Positions 51,610-63,685 of a stretch of 64,000 nucleotides of DNA are shown in pieces (positions within the stretch are counted from its first letter, which is position 1; each line of letters opens with the position of its first letter). The translations under genes and the position numbers were made by a program. Origin of the DNA: Sinohyriopsis cumingii (lineage: Eukaryota; Mollusca; Bivalvia; Unionida; Unionidae); assembly GCA_028554795.2 (NCBI GenBank), contig CM068830.1, positions 113,482,214-113,546,213 on the forward strand, in the 5' to 3' direction. The notes beneath the pieces are model-generated. The model was given only the letters and a program-made list of their open reading frames with translations. It was not told the DNA's origin and did not search any database.

Positions 51610-52536
51610 TGCATTCGAAATTCACTACCGAGTATATCGATCTTAACGATGATACTCCCGTGGATGACTCCATTGCCTAGTACGAGTGCGTGGAGTATTA
51701 GGATACCAACATCACCAATCTGATCACGAGTACCCACTGAAAAATAGAGACTCGCGACGAAGATATGTACCTGCTTCACCATAAAGCACGTTTCTTCTTC
51801 TTATCAGGATCTCCGGTGTATGTCAAGATATTCATGCCATCTTTAGAGGAACCAAAACACGCTGGTGCTAAAAGAGACGCGTCCGCTCTCTACATCGGAT
51901 TAATAATTCACCATGACGTGGTTGTCGCTGTGGATAACCAAAATCATACCCGCAACCACGCACATGCTCGAAATAGAAACGACTTTAGCTAGCCCGACTT
52001 ACCAAAAAGCTGTACTTCGAATACCACCGCATCTACATGGAGCAGTTGTCTGCGACACAGCGAACTACGTCGCGGAAATTCACTACTAATCCAGGTAACG
52101 AGCTTCCCAGGCATGTCTTCGTCACCTTTTAAGCAAGCAGATCAGAGTACAAAGCAAATGGGAAACAAGCACATCTTCAGGCATCACAGTCGGTCTCTCA
52201 ACTTCAGACAGTATCCCGAGCGAGACCTCGAATGCAACTTTGCTGTAGGCACCAGTAATTACTATGGTGCCTACAAGATGCCGATGAAGGCAATGCAGAA
52301 GTACGAAGATGTCGATACGGGCACACATATCGCGTTTGAAGACTTTGCTAACTTGTATCCCATCTTCTACTTCGATATCTCCAACATCCCGAACGTCTCA
52401 AAGACTTTCCCGCAAACATCGAAATCAGGTTAACGACTGGAGATCCAGATGACGATTATGTCTGCTACGCCCTGGTCACCTCAGACCGATTCATAACGCT
52501 GGATGTCCTCAATGGAAAAATGGACATTCTTGTATA
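51610..52536 (+). pseudogene. Major capsid protein of the older Polinton, decayed
   Basis: The N-terminal part begins near 51610. The best-preserved piece (52113-52433) carries LNFRQYPERDLECNFAVGTS and FANLYPIFYFDISN, and the end (to 52536) has YVCYALVTSDRFITLDV. The last two blocks align in order with LYPIYYFSLEH and FYRAIAVILSD of the intact capsid protein at 35928-37370. It is shorter than a full gene, so internal sequence has been lost. Confidence 0.6.
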
Positions 52537-52874
52537 GACATGCCTAGGAAAAAGACATCTCATCGACTTAGACAACAAGACAGAAGCCCCATTGCCACCA
52601 CCATCGTTCCCTTCATCAAAACCATGGCTCCTACGTTATTCTCAAACAGCCAAGCCCCCTTCGAACTCGCTGCAGACATGAGCTACCAGCAGAGCTACTA
52701 AAAAAGCAGTAATGGGCAGCGACAGACGTCAAAGATGATCTCTCGTGACCTCCTCCACTGGAAATACCAATCGAGGCCACGAGAAATGAAAACATAATAG
52801 CATTTTATATAATACACCATATCGTACATTCCAGTTAAAGTAACGCTGTCGCCACAGCATAAAAAGGTATCGCT

Positions 52875-53166
52875 GTGACTGCTACTCATAAACGACCTGC
52901 CTCCATCCAACTCAAAGCCTCAGCCCTCATCGAACCATGTAGCATCATACTGACCCATCGTCAAGCCACTTGTATCGCTAAATATGAGGCAGATTGGAAA
53001 GGTATCGTTCTGAATCTATCTGCGGCGCAGCTGTCCAAGCAAGGAGGATTTATCGGTCATCTTTAAACAGGCATCGCTGGAACAGTACTGCCAGCATTGC
53101 TTAGTATCGGTAAAGGATTCCAGTTGCTAAGAACCGCCAGAGGCAATGGCATGGGAAAAAGGTCTT
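52875..53166 (+). pseudogene. Membrane-active minor protein of the older Polinton, remnant
   Basis: Reads a basic N-terminus, a pattern like the repeats of the intact 37405 protein (ILTHRQATCIAKYEADWKG then IVLNLSAAQLSKQGGF), then after a stop a glycine/leucine-rich hydrophobic segment (GIAGTVLPALLSIGKG). The plan matches that protein. Confidence 0.5.
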
Positions 53167-53784
53167 AAGCAGCTTTGATCTCGAATATATCTTGGCGTCT
53201 GCAAATTTGCGATGGGTCTTTTCAAAAGACTCGACGGCAGTCATAAAGGACAATCTCCAGTCTAGACGGTGTTATCGCTTCCAAAATAATATCACTCCTC
53301 ATATCACTATCATGATCTCGTATTATTCTCTTGCTTTGGACGCCGGCTGGTAACTTTCATGGTGTATTAAGTATAAAGCCAAAACGGATATTGTCGACCA
53401 CGTCGAGGTGGTCAACAAATGTCATCGACAGAAGATCAAATCGATATGTGTTTGCGGTTCTAAAAAAGCACATATCGTCAACCATAAAGCTTATTGTCAT
53501 GACTTTGTATGCAAAATGCATCATTGCATACACTGAGAGCTCGACAGGATCTTCGCATGAAACTAAATCTGCGTGGAAGAGTGTAAAGAATGTGGTCATC
53601 GACACATTCTCGGAGAAGCCATGGATGTTCATGCCGCCATCGGAAAATTTCCAAGACTTGATGATGATGGATGTTGGCAGGACATAGATACACAGGGCCA
53701 TGGAATCCCTTAGACCAGTAACTGCATAAAAACGATCAGCCGCAGACAGGTCAGGAAACCTACAACGGTGTCTGTGCCATCTCT
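53163..53784 (+). other. Unassigned remnant with cysteine/histidine clusters
   Basis: A plus-strand reading contains closely spaced cysteines and histidines (CVCGSKKAHIVNHKAYCHDF, then CVEECKECGHRH) interrupted by stops. It could be a lost zinc-binding gene of the older Polinton. I cannot identify it. Confidence 0.25.
53324..53362 (+). repeat. 39-bp exact repeat, also at 56583-56621
   Basis: The block TATTCTCTTGCTTTGGACGC and the following 19 bases occur exactly at both sites, 3.26 kb apart, with unrelated flanks. Nothing else is shared. The source is unknown. Confidence 0.7.
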
Positions 53785-54665
53785 GTGCACCACGCTATAT
53801 GTTACAGAGATCATCCCAAGGATAAAGCAGGATGTGATCAAGTCATGCTGAGGGACTTAAAAGAACGTAAACCTAAATATTTCAGAGAACGTGTATACCG
53901 ATCTATTGTCAGAGGTATCATTGGCACTAAACATAAGCTCAGAAATGGTGTAAAAAAAATCCAGAAGATTATGTTGCAGAGGAACTGCATAACCAACGTA
54001 AGAGTCATCGCCGTAGAGGTAGAGGAGATATGGTCAGCAGAATCAGATCTCGTAAATATGAGAAATTATAGCAGGTACAACAATCGTTTTCATGACCTCA
54101 CGACAGTCATTGCTGTCTTTAGTAAATATGCTTGGGTCATTACTCTCAACAAAAAAGAAATAAAAAGGAACTTCCTTTGTAGAAGCACTGGATAAACACA
54201 CAGGTACACGAAAGCCTCATACACTCTGGGCAGATCATGGAAATTAATTTTATAACAAAGCTGTCTCAGATTGGCTTCAAGAAAATAATATCACCTTGTA
54301 CAGCACCCATAATCCTTTCCTGGTCACTGTCGTAGAACGATTTAACAGTTCTCTCCAAAAATCACGTGAAAATGATTCACAAGCAATAATACTAACCGAT
54401 AATTAGATTTCCTCACATACCTCATTGACCACTACAATCATAACTAGTATCGAATTATTCGAATGACTCTAGCAAAACCCTTCTCCATGACCAAATCAAC
54501 AGATGGCAGAGGCCTTATTTTTCAGATCCTAATTCAAAGTAGGGGATCGCGTCAGAATCAGCAGACAAAAAGTTCTCATTCGAAAACGGATACGCTCCCA
54601 ACTGGATGGAAGAAGCCTTCGACGTCCATACATGTCCAAAAATCATTGCAGCAACATTAAACGTA
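53785..54665 (+). pseudogene. Retroviral-type integrase of the older Polinton, decayed
   Basis: The first part (53785-54195) has a basic N-terminus and a core strand pattern (LVNMRNYSRYNN, LTTVIAVFSKYAWVI). Separate frames continue with LWADHGN (altered second catalytic segment), VVERFNSSLQ (catalytic glutamate segment, about 54330-54350) and a C-terminal FKVGDRVRISRQK SH3-like segment (about 54540). Several stops and frameshifts. It is a different integrase subtype from the intact one at 48051-49022. Confidence 0.7.
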
Positions 54666-54700
54666 TAGTTGTTGTATCCAGTATTCCATTTGGTCTAGAA

Positions 54701-56844
54701 TTTATTTAATAAAATTATTTATTCATTTGAAATATAACGTGCTCATCAAAATAACATTCTTGGAAATAGAGAAAATAGAGACCTGAATTTATAGTGAAAT
54801 ATAAAATAAGGATATATTCATGGATTTCGATCCAAACAAATATTATTGGTACAGGTATATCACCACTTTACGGGCCACCACAGGCATAGCAACGCTTCCA
54901 GCGTTGGATTTAATCATGATTTCCACTAAAGTTATTCTACATTTTAATCAGTAGGACTTAACTACTTTAATTCAATGATGATTTTGCATTTATTTCGCTA
55001 TACAGTAAGTTCCGTGTTTTGTATCAATTTCACTTTGTATTCTAGGGAAAATATTATGTGCAGAATTTTACAAAGCTTGTTGGTTCTCACATTTTCCAAT
55101 GCTTATCTTAAGACCATAGAATCATATTATGTATGCAACATTGAATGTTGGTTAACATGACGAAAATTTTTCACGAGTTTGATAAATGCTTGTAAAATTA
55201 GCACATGTTAACTTTCATGTGATTGGATGACCAAGGGATAAATTAAAGCTTCGTTTTGATCAGATTTGATGCATATTCTTAATTCACGAAGGTCTCGGAT
55301 TAGTACAATTATGACCGAGAACCATGCTGAGCAGACATTGATAAAATTTGTTAAAGTTTTTTATATCATCAAAATATTAGATAAGTATGAGGACGTTCCT
55401 GCTGTACGTATGCCATTGAGGCAAACATTTATATGATTGGCTAAGCTTGTTGCCACTCTGTAGACTTCTGATACTTGTTAAGTTACTGACAATTGGCATA
55501 ACGTACATAACATGTTGACTGCCTTCCTGGGATGATGTAGGTTTGGCAGGTCCGAGTCTCAAAACAGATGAACATGGGGTTAAGGTTTTACTAACATATT
55601 TCTGGCTTCTGTGCTTGAATTATTGTGCATGAATGTTTTGGACACGGAAAACAAGAAATTTGTTATATGTCTCTATTTCTCCTGATGGTGACGATTTATT
55701 AGTTAGCTAATATTCGTAACATTTCTTCATACCAACATTTCATGTGGCATTCGAAAAGGTTTTAACAGTGTTTTCATAAATTCATCAAAACAGATATATT
55801 AACCATATGATGGAAAGTCTCAAATGAAAGATTAAATGTGCGAACAGCTCGCATAACCTGTTAAATAATTATTTGTATTTATTCACTAAAAAGCTCCTAT
55901 CATTTGAAATCTTTCCATGGTTTTACACATGGAGTGGGTAGGGGGCATTCTCCCCTATATTTTCATACCTAAGACAGTGAACTGCAGAAATATGATGTAG
56001 AGGCAGCCAGACATGTTATTTTAGCGTATCAAGACCACTATATAAAATATACAGTTGGTCCAGCTACTAGCACCAAACCCCGATATAAAATAACACATTG
56101 TACAGAAGCTACATAACTGTACGATTGAGAACCATCTTGGTAGAGCTAAGACTCTGAATGCAGTTAGGCAGAGGTATTACTGATATTTCCAAACGGATGA
56201 GGTGGCAAGATGGTGCTAGATTTGAGAGTTGTGCGCACGTTCTAAATACAGACCATGTCAAAAACAAGCTACTTTGCAAAGAATAACAACTGAAATGAAT
56301 CATAAAGATACAATAATTAGCATGGCCGAGTTTGAGATTGCTGAAATGGAAAATACTCGACGATCTGAGCAAACACATGGCACCGGGGTGGAGGTGGGGG
56401 TGGGGGGTTTAAATGCATTTAAAGTCGAGTAATTTCTTTTAAAAAAACAAGGACCTATATAAATACCAAAACCAAGCATTTTTTTCCTCACGTCACAATC
56501 TCAACGACGTGTACCTTTTTAGTAGTAACATTAATATTATATCGGTTTTTGATATAGGTCAGTGCTTTCTAGCCCGCATTAATATTCTCTTGCTTTGGAC
56601 GCCGGCTGGTAACTTTCATGGATTATAACTCAGTGGGTGACATGAATATACATTGATATGAGGTCAAAGTCATGGGAGGAGGTAGAAGGCCGGGACCTAT
56701 ATCAGTAACATGCGTATGAAACCACCATTTCACAAGTACAAAGTTTGTATAAACCTCGATAAAGATCTTGATACCCAAATTACTGTGAAGTATTGGTGTC
56801 CTCGTAATAATGTCCCAAAAGTGAGCAGCACATTTTAATACACA
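54701..56844. other. Non-coding stretch
   Basis: No gene seen over about 2.1 kb. It holds the second copy of the 39-bp repeat (56583-56621) and short G-rich runs near 56390-56410. Confidence 0.45.
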
Positions 56845-56969
56845 TACATGCATGCATACATACATACACACATACACATACACACACACATACATACACA
56901 CACATACATACATACATACATACATACATACATACATACATACATACATACATACATACATACATACAT
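56845..56969. repeat. CATA/CACA microsatellite
   Basis: Tandem CATA units with interspersed CACA; a second, shorter CATC/CATA tract lies at 57600-57705. Both sides of the LINE fragment are therefore bordered by the same kind of simple repeat. Confidence 0.85.
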
Positions 56970-56974
56970 AGATG

Positions 56975-57640
56975 TTGGTTGACCAACGGGCTCGAAGAAG
57001 TCAATCCTGCGCTGCTCTTCACAGATGGGTCCTCGTGTGGCTGATGAGTCCGATACGAGATGCACATGTCCTGGAGCAGTGTGCACAGTGGAAGCATAGG
57101 TTGGTTCATGGCGTTGAGGCCTTCCTGCGTTCTCTGGCGTCGGCGACTTTCGTTATGTGGGAATCCTCGAAGATGTTGCACCCATTACCAACAGCTGCAC
57201 GCCAGCCATGTCTATCCTTGGCGCAGGACTCGAGGTTTGTAACAGATATCGAGCAGTACCCCAGGCTGTCCTTGATGGAGTCTTTGAATCTTTGCTTATT
57301 TCGACCAATTTTTCTGTGTCCACTAGATAGAGCTCCATACAAAATCTGACGTGGCATTCGAGACTCCTCCATACGGAAGACATGACCCGTCCACCAGAAT
57401 TGGGCTCTCGTGACCATCGCTTCAATACTGGTTAACCCAGCTCTATCCAACACTTCTAGGTTCGTCACTCTGTCTTGCCATCTAACATAGAGGATTATGG
57501 ATCAAGCACAGGGCTGTCATTTGGAAGTGTTCAAATTGCTTGATGTGCCTCTTGTATGAAGTGCAGGTCTCACATCCATGTAGGAGGCTTGTTAGCACGC
57601 CATCCATCCATCCACCCATCCACCCAGACAGACAGACATA
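56975..57640 (-). pseudogene. Non-LTR retrotransposon (LINE) ORF2 3' end with zinc finger
   Basis: Minus-strand pieces in order are a RT-thumb side segment (LLHGCETCTSYKRHIKQFEHF, 57540-57603) and a downstream segment (TRAQFWWTGHVFRMEESRMP, YGALSSGHRKIGR, 57110-57440). A C-terminal C2H2-like finger (CFHCAHCSRTCASRIG then SHTRTH, near 57010-57080) ends it. This is the usual 3' part of invertebrate LINE ORF2 proteins. Frameshifts and missing 5' parts make it a dead, truncated copy. Confidence 0.75.
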
Positions 57641-57705
57641 CACACATGCAAGCATACATACATACATCCAGGCATGCATGCATGCATACATACATACATA
57701 CATAT

Positions 57706-59099
57706 CTCACGATTATTTTTGTATTATAAAGAGTTTTAAATAAGAAGGGTATGTGAACTGTTGTTTAGTCATACTATCGTGCATACCAAACGTATATAGA
57801 GCTTAGACTGATATAAGGACCATAGATTTTCTACAAGCAATATTGAATAAGATAATGAAATTAAAATCAATTTGATATTTCTTTACAGTTAGATACTTAT
57901 TCTTGTCTCCTTTTAAGACTTTGAAGTATTCGCTATCGAGGCGCATGCAGAAAAAAAGTTGCAAAAAGTGATTGGCAGAAAGAATATTTAGTTTTAGCGG
58001 GGTATAATCTGTCGGAATATATAATATTTCTTTTACAAATATCTGATACGATTAAGAATGTAAGAGACAAAAAAGAATATCTTAGATTGTTATGCTGACA
58101 GGAAAATTTATTTTGTATATCAACGAAGCGGGCATAATGGAGGTCATTTTCTTCTTTGGCATACCAATCTAAGATATTTGTGTCAAGTACATTGCTGACT
58201 CGTATCAGATGCAGCGAAATTCGGCACATTCGGTAGACTAGACATTGAGGAACCTAAATTTGTTTATGTGGGTCATTTATTGTAATATTTATTATTTAAT
58301 TTCCGTCTGCCATAAACGTTCTGATGATATCTAAGCATACTCTCTGCCATCTGTGTGGGTTGGGTGGGGTGGGGTGGGGGTGGCACTAAATATAATGCTA
58401 TTGTTGACGCTTAAGAAGTTGAACAATAAAAATAATTATAATTGTTTCAAACAGGCAAGTAGATTAGTAAAGCCAACATACATAAACGTTTTATGGCAAC
58501 AGTGTGTCGGAATCAAATTATTTCTTAAAAGAGATCAGCACTTTAATATGAATATGTTATTTCAAAAACGGATTGACATTATAATTTGGACATTATTACG
58601 AGAACAATGTTTCCTTATAAAATTATTATTAAAATGAGATACAAATTCAAATAACGGTACAAACAATTTGAAAGACAGGGTATCGATAAAAATGACTTAA
58701 AATTTGTAATATGCAAAGTTCCTTTTAAAACAGGATTTATCTAATAATGTAATACTCAATATTTGTACAAAATATTCTCATAAATGCTCTCTCAGTTGGG
58801 ATTAAAGATACAACACCCATCCACATTATTATTAGTACAAGTTGTCTTCATAAATGAGATGAACACTTTAACATTAACTTATCCCAAAATCTGATTGATG
58901 TATTAATTTACTAATTAGTAAGTACACAAGATATCCTTAGAAAGTTGTCATTAAAATTGGAGTCAACACAGTAGTTAAGCTAATTATTATACTTGTTGTT
59001 ACAACGTTTTCTCTTACATGGGATTTACAATTTAATTCAGTTTCACAGCTTATATTTCAAACATTTCTTACACAAGATCCATTTTAATTAATCAAAGGT
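57706..59099. other. Non-coding stretch up to the second Polinton copy
   Basis: No gene recognised. AT-rich with a GGGTG run near 58355-58380. It ends directly at the outer TIR border of the second copy (flank AATCAAAGGT), which differs from the flank of the first copy. Confidence 0.45.
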
Positions 59100-59349
59100 A
59101 GCAGCAGAGAGGGTGAACAGACCATAGAATTCCGACAAAATAAATAAAACAAACAAATAAATCATCTCGTAGAAAGGTCCAGATTTTACAAATGAACTTT
59201 CCTTGAGATGTTTATTTTTGTAATGACCGATTGTGCTAATAAAACCTCAGTTCGAAATAGTATCTGAAAAAATAAAGTACTCTACGTGTTTATTTATTTT
59301 TTGTTTATTTTTTTGACGACCAACGTTGGTAGGTACCCTCTCTGCTGCT
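59100..59349. repeat. Left TIR of the second Polinton copy
   Basis: Corresponds base for base to 33721-33970, including the inner and outer 15-bp AGCAGCAGAGAGGGT borders. Confidence 0.9.
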
Positions 59350-59592
59350 ATTAATTTACCACCATACCAAGTTTGATGAATATTTTTGAACTCGTTCTCG
59401 CTGTCGTTTTTCCTCATCTGTTTCATCTTCATCTGAATCTTCGGAATTTGTTCTATGTTTCAAGTAATATTCAAGTTCTGATGGTGGTTTTTCTATTTTT
59501 GGATTTATGTTCTTTCTGTGTTTATAATATGTCATCAAACTTCTGTATTCCTCTTTTGCTGATATTAATTAAATTATCATGTTATAATAAAA

Positions 59593-60810
59593 ATGGTACA
59601 TCCAGAATCTCATATTGCAAGAACAGCACGAGAACGATTAGAAATAATTAAAAAATTTCTTCCTGTCAGAGACTCATTTAGAAAAAACTTGCAAGCGCAG
59701 CAAGAAGCACAAGTTGAGTATGAAGAGGACACTAAAAAACTGTTTAAACCCGTCACTACAGCTACTGAGAAAGCTGCGGCGGCTGCTGAAAAAACTATAT
59801 GGGGAGATATTGCGGAGGAAGATGAGAGGAGGAAAAAGGGTATTTTTCCGGTATTAGAAAAAACAGCAAGAAGAACCAAACAGACAAAGAAGATTTTACG
59901 AGACCTTCCACCTGGCATAGCCAGGGAAATAGCCGCAGCTCAACCTCCACCTGTTGATGAGGAAATACTTGAAGGTATTGGAGAACTTCGTACTGAAGTC
60001 GCCGATGTGAGAAAAAAACTTGCATCTAAATCCAAACCAGCAGGAGAAAACGTAGAATTAATTGCAAAATTTAACGAAGGAGTTGTTGAGGAAATTAGAA
60101 AAACTGAAAGAGAGAGATTACCTGAAGCAATATTAAATAGTATATCTAATAAATCTAGTATTTTAAAACCCCGTTTTGAAAAAACAAATGATGATAATTT
60201 CATTAAATGGATATATCGCGTATATTACGACAAAAAACAAGCTAGAGGTCCAGAATTTGAAAAACTTAAAGAAGAAGTAAAAAGACTTTATAGAGAGAGA
60301 TGGGAACAACCAAAACAAGGAGAGTCTTTCCAGTATCAGCTTCCTCCACCTCTGCAACAAATAGAACAACAACAACAATCTTCGCCACAGCAAAAGTTGA
60401 AGTCGGAAATTAAAAAGACTAAAGAGCTAGTTAAATTACTCACCTCGAAGAAAATTCCTTCACCTTTACGTAAAATTTCTGCACCGAAAATGACATTTAC
60501 ACCGACAGATTCACCACATGGATTTCGAGAAGGTTCACCCCCGGCCACCACTGAAGTACTTACTCCGGTAATGCAACCACCAGTATTTAAAACACCTCAA
60601 GATGAACCTAAAACAGGATCTGGTTTATGTCCTGATAATATCATCAATGACGTATCACGGTTAGAAGTTCTCATAGGAGGAAAACGTGCCGGAAATAATT
60701 CACCAGAAATAATTAATGAAATAGCTGATATTTGTCGGCGACTATTTCAAGGTGGTATCATGGATATTGGCGCTTACCGAGAACTTATTGATGAGCTCGT
60801 TGATGACTAG
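59593..60810 (+). CDS. Coiled-coil protein, unrecognised (copy 2)
   Basis: Same 405 residues as the gene at 34214-35431, with the same TTATAATA box three bases before the ATG. Confidence 0.8.
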   Translation: MVHPESHIARTARERLEIIKKFLPVRDSFRKNLQAQQEAQVEYEEDTKKLFKPVTTATEKAAAAAEKTIWGDIAEEDERRKKGIFPVLEKTARRTKQTKKILRDLPPGIAREIAAAQPPPVDEEILEGIGELRTEVADVRKKLASKSKPAGENVELIAKFNEGVVEEIRKTERERLPEAILNSISNKSSILKPRFEKTNDDNFIKWIYRVYYDKKQARGPEFEKLKEEVKRLYRERWEQPKQGESFQYQLPPPLQQIEQQQQSSPQQKLKSEIKKTKELVKLLTSKKIPSPLRKISAPKMTFTPTDSPHGFREGSPPATTEVLTPVMQPPVFKTPQDEPKTGSGLCPDNIINDVSRLEVLIGGKRAGNNSPEIINEIADICRRLFQGGIMDIGAYRELIDELVDD

Positions 60811-60838
60811 TTGTTAGATAAATGGTAAATAAAATAAG

Positions 60839-61273
60839 ATGATTGTGCATGATAATCATCGTAAACCCACACAGGTTAGAGCGGTAAACTCACGATTACC
60901 AATCTATGAAGCAATTTACGGAAATGGACTTGGTGATGTTATTCGAGGATTATTCACGAGGATAGCTCCAAAAGTAGCACCCGTCGCAAAACAATTATCG
61001 ATGAAGGCTATTGATATTGTTCGTGATAAAGCTCCTGGAGCAATTGTCAATGTTGCTGGTAAGGCGTTCTCGGCGATCAAAGAAAGATTATCACGATTAT
61101 TGCGACGAAAACAACAACCACCGGTGAAACTGGCAAGTACTGAGGTGATGCCTGCAGACGTAAGTAAAATAATAAATCAGGCTGCAAATCAAAAACTAGC
61201 GGCGATATCTGAAGAAGCAGAAAAAAATATAACATCAAATTTAATAGCAGGAAGTGGTCTTCGTCGACGATGA
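60839..61273 (+). CDS. Putative minor virion protein (copy 2)
   Basis: Same 144 residues as 35460-35894, with the glycine-led amphipathic segment and basic middle. Confidence 0.65.
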   Translation: MIVHDNHRKPTQVRAVNSRLPIYEAIYGNGLGDVIRGLFTRIAPKVAPVAKQLSMKAIDIVRDKAPGAIVNVAGKAFSAIKERLSRLLRRKQQPPVKLASTEVMPADVSKIINQAANQKLAAISEEAEKNITSNLIAGSGLRRR

Positions 61274-61306
61274 TCATCATTTGGAAAAATGGTAACTATA
61301 ATAAAA

Positions 61307-62749
61307 ATGTTCAGGCGCGAATCAGACCCAGCATTTGATATGGAGGCACCTGTCCTTAAGTATGAATCTATACGTGATTATCAATTTTATTCCTATGACG
61401 CAAGACTACCAAATCAGCGGGGGAGAATCGAATTACAGGTTCATGATACAAGTAGATATTTCTTGCCCGCTGAGGCGTTTATTGAAGTAGAAGGTAGACT
61501 TGTAACGAATGTTGTAGCTAATACGGCATATGCTGCTAATTTGCGTGTTGGTTTTGTCAACAACGGGATCATGGCGTTGTTTGATAGCGCCACATACATG
61601 ATTGATGGAAAAAATATTGAATCAGTTCAGAAGGATGTCGACGTTGCTACAACAATAATTGGTCTGGCGAGATATTCTGACGACTTTACAAGATCAGCTG
61701 GTCCAACAATGATGTTTGCTAAGGATATTACCAACAACGCTGATCATGTTCAGTATACCAAAGTACGAACACCAGTAGCTACTGCCGATGCACAACCAGT
61801 TGATTTTGAACACGCAGACGCACCGGGTGCTGCTTTTGATATTATAGGAAGCGTTAATGCGACTTACAACCTAGGATTTGCAACACGCCGAGCAGCGCTG
61901 TCGGGAAATAATAGAAATTTTTCATGTGCAATTCCATTATCTCACATCTTTGGATTTTGCAGAAATGTTAGAAAAGTCATCTTTGGAGCTAAACACACAA
62001 TTGTGCTCGTAAGAAAAAGTGATGATAATGATGCAATCTGGCGAGGTGCTGGTGTTGCCGAGGGTAAAGTAAATATATCAAAACTTTCATTGTGGATGCC
62101 AGTAATGACTCCATCTATTACTGAAGAACAAAAATTACTATCTTTTATGGATCAAGGCGGTAAATCATTGTTATCATGGTTAACAGTAACCACAGATGCT
62201 GCTCAAAGCAATATTAATGGTTTATTTACATGGCATATAGCATCACAACAAGGTGTTTCTGCACCACGACATATTTTTATTGCACTACAAGATAATGCTC
62301 GGACGAATAATCAAGAACGTTCACATATGATATTTGACAACCTTGGAGTTAGTGAAGTTTCTTTACGGATAAATGGACATCAAGAACCAGCCGAGGATAT
62401 ACAACTAAATTATGCACAAAATCATGTAGCGCGCGCATATCATCGTTTAATGTCATTCATGGGACGTGATCAAAATATAGATACCGGGTTGCAAATATCA
62501 CAACTAGATTTTACAGGTCTATATCCGATTTATTATTTTTCACTAGAACATCTTGATTTATCCAAACAATCTGTTGTTGATATACACTTTCGAGCTCATG
62601 TTACTAACCCTCCTCCTGATATACCCGGTCCACCAGTTGTTCCCGGCTTCTACAGAGCGATCGCGGTCATACTTAGCGACAAGGCCATGTTACTTGAAGG
62701 TGGCAGTGGTCGAATGAGGGTTGTTGATGCACCGGTGGAAAATCTTTAA
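61307..62749 (+). CDS. Major capsid protein (copy 2)
   Basis: Same 480 residues as 35928-37370; start chosen by the same TATAATA-AAA-ATG arrangement. Confidence 0.85.
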   Translation: MFRRESDPAFDMEAPVLKYESIRDYQFYSYDARLPNQRGRIELQVHDTSRYFLPAEAFIEVEGRLVTNVVANTAYAANLRVGFVNNGIMALFDSATYMIDGKNIESVQKDVDVATTIIGLARYSDDFTRSAGPTMMFAKDITNNADHVQYTKVRTPVATADAQPVDFEHADAPGAAFDIIGSVNATYNLGFATRRAALSGNNRNFSCAIPLSHIFGFCRNVRKVIFGAKHTIVLVRKSDDNDAIWRGAGVAEGKVNISKLSLWMPVMTPSITEEQKLLSFMDQGGKSLLSWLTVTTDAAQSNINGLFTWHIASQQGVSAPRHIFIALQDNARTNNQERSHMIFDNLGVSEVSLRINGHQEPAEDIQLNYAQNHVARAYHRLMSFMGRDQNIDTGLQISQLDFTGLYPIYYFSLEHLDLSKQSVVDIHFRAHVTNPPPDIPGPPVVPGFYRAIAVILSDKAMLLEGGSGRMRVVDAPVENL

Positions 62750-62783
62750 TCGTGCTATTTAGAAAAATATATTTTATATAAAA

Positions 62784-63236
62784 ATGTCGTATAGTCATGT
62801 TAATGTTACTCTGACCCCGGGTCAGGTAAAAAAGCTTCAATCAAAAACCGCCAACAAATGCGGAACTAAAATATCACTAAAACGAGATCATATTAGTGGT
62901 GGTCCAAACAAATTATCGCTGACAAATAATCAGATTAAACATTTCAATAAAGCCCTAGAATCAAAAACTGGAGTTCAATTCCATCTCTCCCCGAGCGCCA
63001 TCAAAGACATGGTTAAAACGGGTGGTATATTCCCACTATTTGCGGCCATTCCGGCATTAATAGCTGCGGCTGCTCCAGCCATAGCAAAAGCGGCCGCGTT
63101 AGGTGCTGTTGGAACAGCCGCTGGAATGGCACTAAAGAAAGCAACAGGGCAGGGATACAAAAAAAAGGGACGCGGTCTAAGATTACCGGGATCTCGTTGG
63201 GGGAGAGGCCTAAGGCTTCCAGGGTCATTTCGTTAA
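62784..63236 (+). CDS. Membrane-active minor virion protein (copy 2)
   Basis: Same 150 residues as 37405-37857, including the A8 run (63159-63166) in the A AAA AAG phase. Confidence 0.75.
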   Translation: MSYSHVNVTLTPGQVKKLQSKTANKCGTKISLKRDHISGGPNKLSLTNNQIKHFNKALESKTGVQFHLSPSAIKDMVKTGGIFPLFAAIPALIAAAAPAIAKAAALGAVGTAAGMALKKATGQGYKKKGRGLRLPGSRWGRGLRLPGSFR

Positions 63237-63667
63237 ACGTTCCATCATCAAATTTTGATTTACTTGATGCTGCTAAAAAATTAAAAATATCCGCCTTTAG
63301 AGGTGTTTTTATGCGAGATCAATTACCGAAACAACCAAACAAACTTGAAACAGGTATTATTAATCTTGACAAACGTTCCGGACCCGGTACTCATTGGGTA
63401 TCATACGCGGTTGATCCGCGTGGAATTGTTTATTTTGATTCGTACGGGTTAGCTCCACCTGTTGAATTTATCAAGTATGTCGCACCACTCCACGCAACAA
63501 CCAAAGTTTGGTATTCAACGCTACCCACACAAACAATGACAGATCCGCCAATATGCGGCCGTGAAGTAATTAATGTACTCGACGCTATATCAAAATCATC
63601 CAGGCCGCCACATAAAGTCGTGCACGATTATACAAGCAACCGATTTGTTGCGCGTAAAGCATTTTAA
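63197..63667 (+). CDS. Adenain-type maturation protease (copy 2)
   Basis: Same sequence as 37818-38288. The lack of an in-frame ATG for the conserved N-terminal part is preserved, so it is not a random mutation private to copy 1. Confidence 0.8.
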   Translation: MGERPKASRVISLNVPSSNFDLLDAAKKLKISAFRGVFMRDQLPKQPNKLETGIINLDKRSGPGTHWVSYAVDPRGIVYFDSYGLAPPVEFIKYVAPLHATTKVWYSTLPTQTMTDPPICGREVINVLDAISKSSRPPHKVVHDYTSNRFVARKAF

Positions 63668-63685
63668 ACAACGGATCTTATTATA

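Larger units (their letters stand above)
50461..54700. mobile_element. Older decayed Polinton, right half
   Basis: Remnants in order are the N-terminal part of the membrane protein (minus strand), then on the plus strand the penton-like, unassigned, major capsid, membrane-active and integrase genes, all broken. The outer edge near 54.7 kb follows the integrase end; I found no TIR. No packaging ATPase or protease could be recognised. Confidence 0.65.

Noticed and set aside
56623-57181. Long minus-strand frames rich in Tyr-Val-Cys-Met
   Set aside because: They are translations of the CATA microsatellite and of the LINE fragment in the wrong frame.
57482-57743. Possible host gene exons near 57.5 kb
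   Set aside because: The only protein-like signal is the LINE ORF2 3' part; the rest is simple repeat.
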